From Sorangium cellulosum So ce56 (GTDB lineage Bacteria > Myxococcota_A > Polyangia > Polyangiales > Polyangiaceae): a DNA stretch of 64,000 nucleotides. The position numbers and the translations under genes are program-made. This document shows, one piece after another, positions 63,279-64,000 of the stretch. The notes beneath the pieces were generated by a model. The model saw only the letters and a program-made list of their open reading frames with translations, was not told the DNA's origin and ran no database searches. The first letter of the stretch is position 1, and each line of letters opens with the position of its first letter. Location of the stretch: assembly GCF_000067165.1 (NCBI RefSeq), contig NC_010162.1, forward strand, positions 11,892,501 to 11,956,500. Direction: 5' to 3'.

Positions 63279-64000
63279 TCAGGGGTAGATCTCGATCCCC
63301 AGCTTTGCCGTGACGACGCCCTGCTCCTTGCCATCGAACGTCACCTCGACTTCGTAGCTCCCCGGCGCGAACGGGGCGCCCTCCGGATTGCTCGTGTCGG
63401 ACGGCCCGGTCCACTGCCGCCCGGACCAGCGGATCGTCTGCGTCGCCGTGGTCGCGTCGACCTGCACGGTCACCGCCTCGTCGGGAGCGCAGCAGCCCAC
63501 GTCGCACAGGCAGTAGAGCTGCGGCTGCGGATCAGCACCCCACGAGAGGCCGCTGATCTTGTAGGAGACGAGCGAGAGGGGATCGCTCGTCGGCTCGACG
63601 CAGCGCCCGCAGCCGGTGGAGGCCGCGACGTCGATCGGGGGGACGCTCGAGTCGGTCGTGACCGTGTAGATGAACTCGGCCGGCTCTCCCTGGCGGTAGT
63701 TGCAGCGGCTCGACTCGATCGAGATCTTCACGCCGGGGATCGTGCCCTCGACGTCACGCACCGCGCACGGCCCGTCCGACGGGTCGATGCAGCCGCCGCC
63801 GCTCCCCTCGCCGCAGCCGCCGGTGCCGTCCTCGCCGCTGTCGTCGTTGCCGCCGCCGCCGCCGTTGTGGCCGCCGCTTCCGCCGGTGCCGTCCTCGCCG
63901 CCGCCGCTGCTGCTGGCACCGCTGCCGCCGTTGCCGCTGCTGGCACCAACGCCGTCATTCACGCTGTCCTTGCATCCCATCAGGCACGCACCGGACAGCA
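63279..64000 (-). CDS. Cys-rich lipoprotein, tandem copy 2, 5' end outside window
   Basis: The frame is open to the window edge and reads LSGACLMGCKDS at its start, so a lipobox near codons 63970-63985 suggests that only a short part of the signal is missing. A long Gly/Ser/Asn spacer follows. The domain has the same paired cysteines as its neighbour (GRC, LYCLCDVGCC) and about 65% identical residues by eye. The gap between the two genes is 186 bp. The pair arose by tandem duplication. Confidence 0.82.
   Translation of the reverse strand, partial: LSGACLMGCKDSVNDGVGASSGNGGSGASSSGGGEDGTGGSGGHNGGGGGNDDSGEDGTGGCGEGSGGGCIDPSDGPCAVRDVEGTIPGVKISIESSRCNYRQGEPAEFIYTVTTDSSVPPIDVAASTGCGRCVEPTSDPLSLVSYKISGLSWGADPQPQLYCLCDVGCCAPDEAVTVQVDATTATQTIRWSGRQWTGPSDTSNPEGAPFAPGSYEVEVTFDGKEQGVVTAKLGIEIYP

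Overview
The window looks like a piece of a large, GC-rich myxobacterial chromosome, most likely a Sorangium or another member of the Polyangiales. The reasons are the very GC-rich third codon positions, many lipoproteins with Gly/Ser/Ala-rich linkers, Hanks-type kinase receptors (one a 1,654-residue kinase/ATPase/GAF/STAS protein), a P450 next to a sesquiterpene-cyclase-type gene, and a fused TcB-TcC toxin. No rRNA, tRNA, IS element or CRISPR array was recognised by eye.

Layout. 1-9981: a partial discoidin/alginate-lyase-like lipoprotein, glycine oxidase ThiO, a ferredoxin-fold protein that has lost cluster ligands, small membrane proteins, SRP GTPase Ffh and a CBM9-like lipoprotein. 10059-11895: a tightly overlapping AAA ATPase plus PIN-nuclease pair that could be a defence or toxin module. 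12340-21858: a di-haem lipoprotein, an ABC-F protein of Uup type, an S46 peptidase, a second ABC-F gene with a leader that looks like a translational attenuator, and a TetR/SDR operon with a palindromic operator. 23225-25515: P450 plus terpene synthase. 25596-38628: a giant sensor kinase, gamma-glutamyltransferase, a pseudokinase receptor, a response regulator and a class III fructose bisphosphatase.

40377-62363 is the accessory core. A Tc (ABC-type) toxin locus, TcA (2,994 aa) followed by a fused TcB-TcC (2,407 aa) and a small, lower-GC candidate immunity gene, lies between two copies of a GH3/quinone-oxidoreductase junction. On the left the GH3 gene is intact and the oxidoreductase is a 170-bp fragment. 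On the right only a GH3 tail remains and the oxidoreductase is intact. A collapsed RHS fragment and a decayed glutaredoxin gene lie on the left edge, so the locus has a history of duplication and deletion.

62454-64000: two tandem paralogous Cys-rich lipoproteins, the second cut by the window edge.

The observations most worth following are the Tc toxin with an apparent immunity gene inside duplicated flanks, the five-codon leader peptide and SD-sequestering repeat before the ABC-F gene, the ATPase-PIN pair, and the pseudokinase with both catalytic aspartates replaced. All calls rest on reading the sequence; no database search was run.
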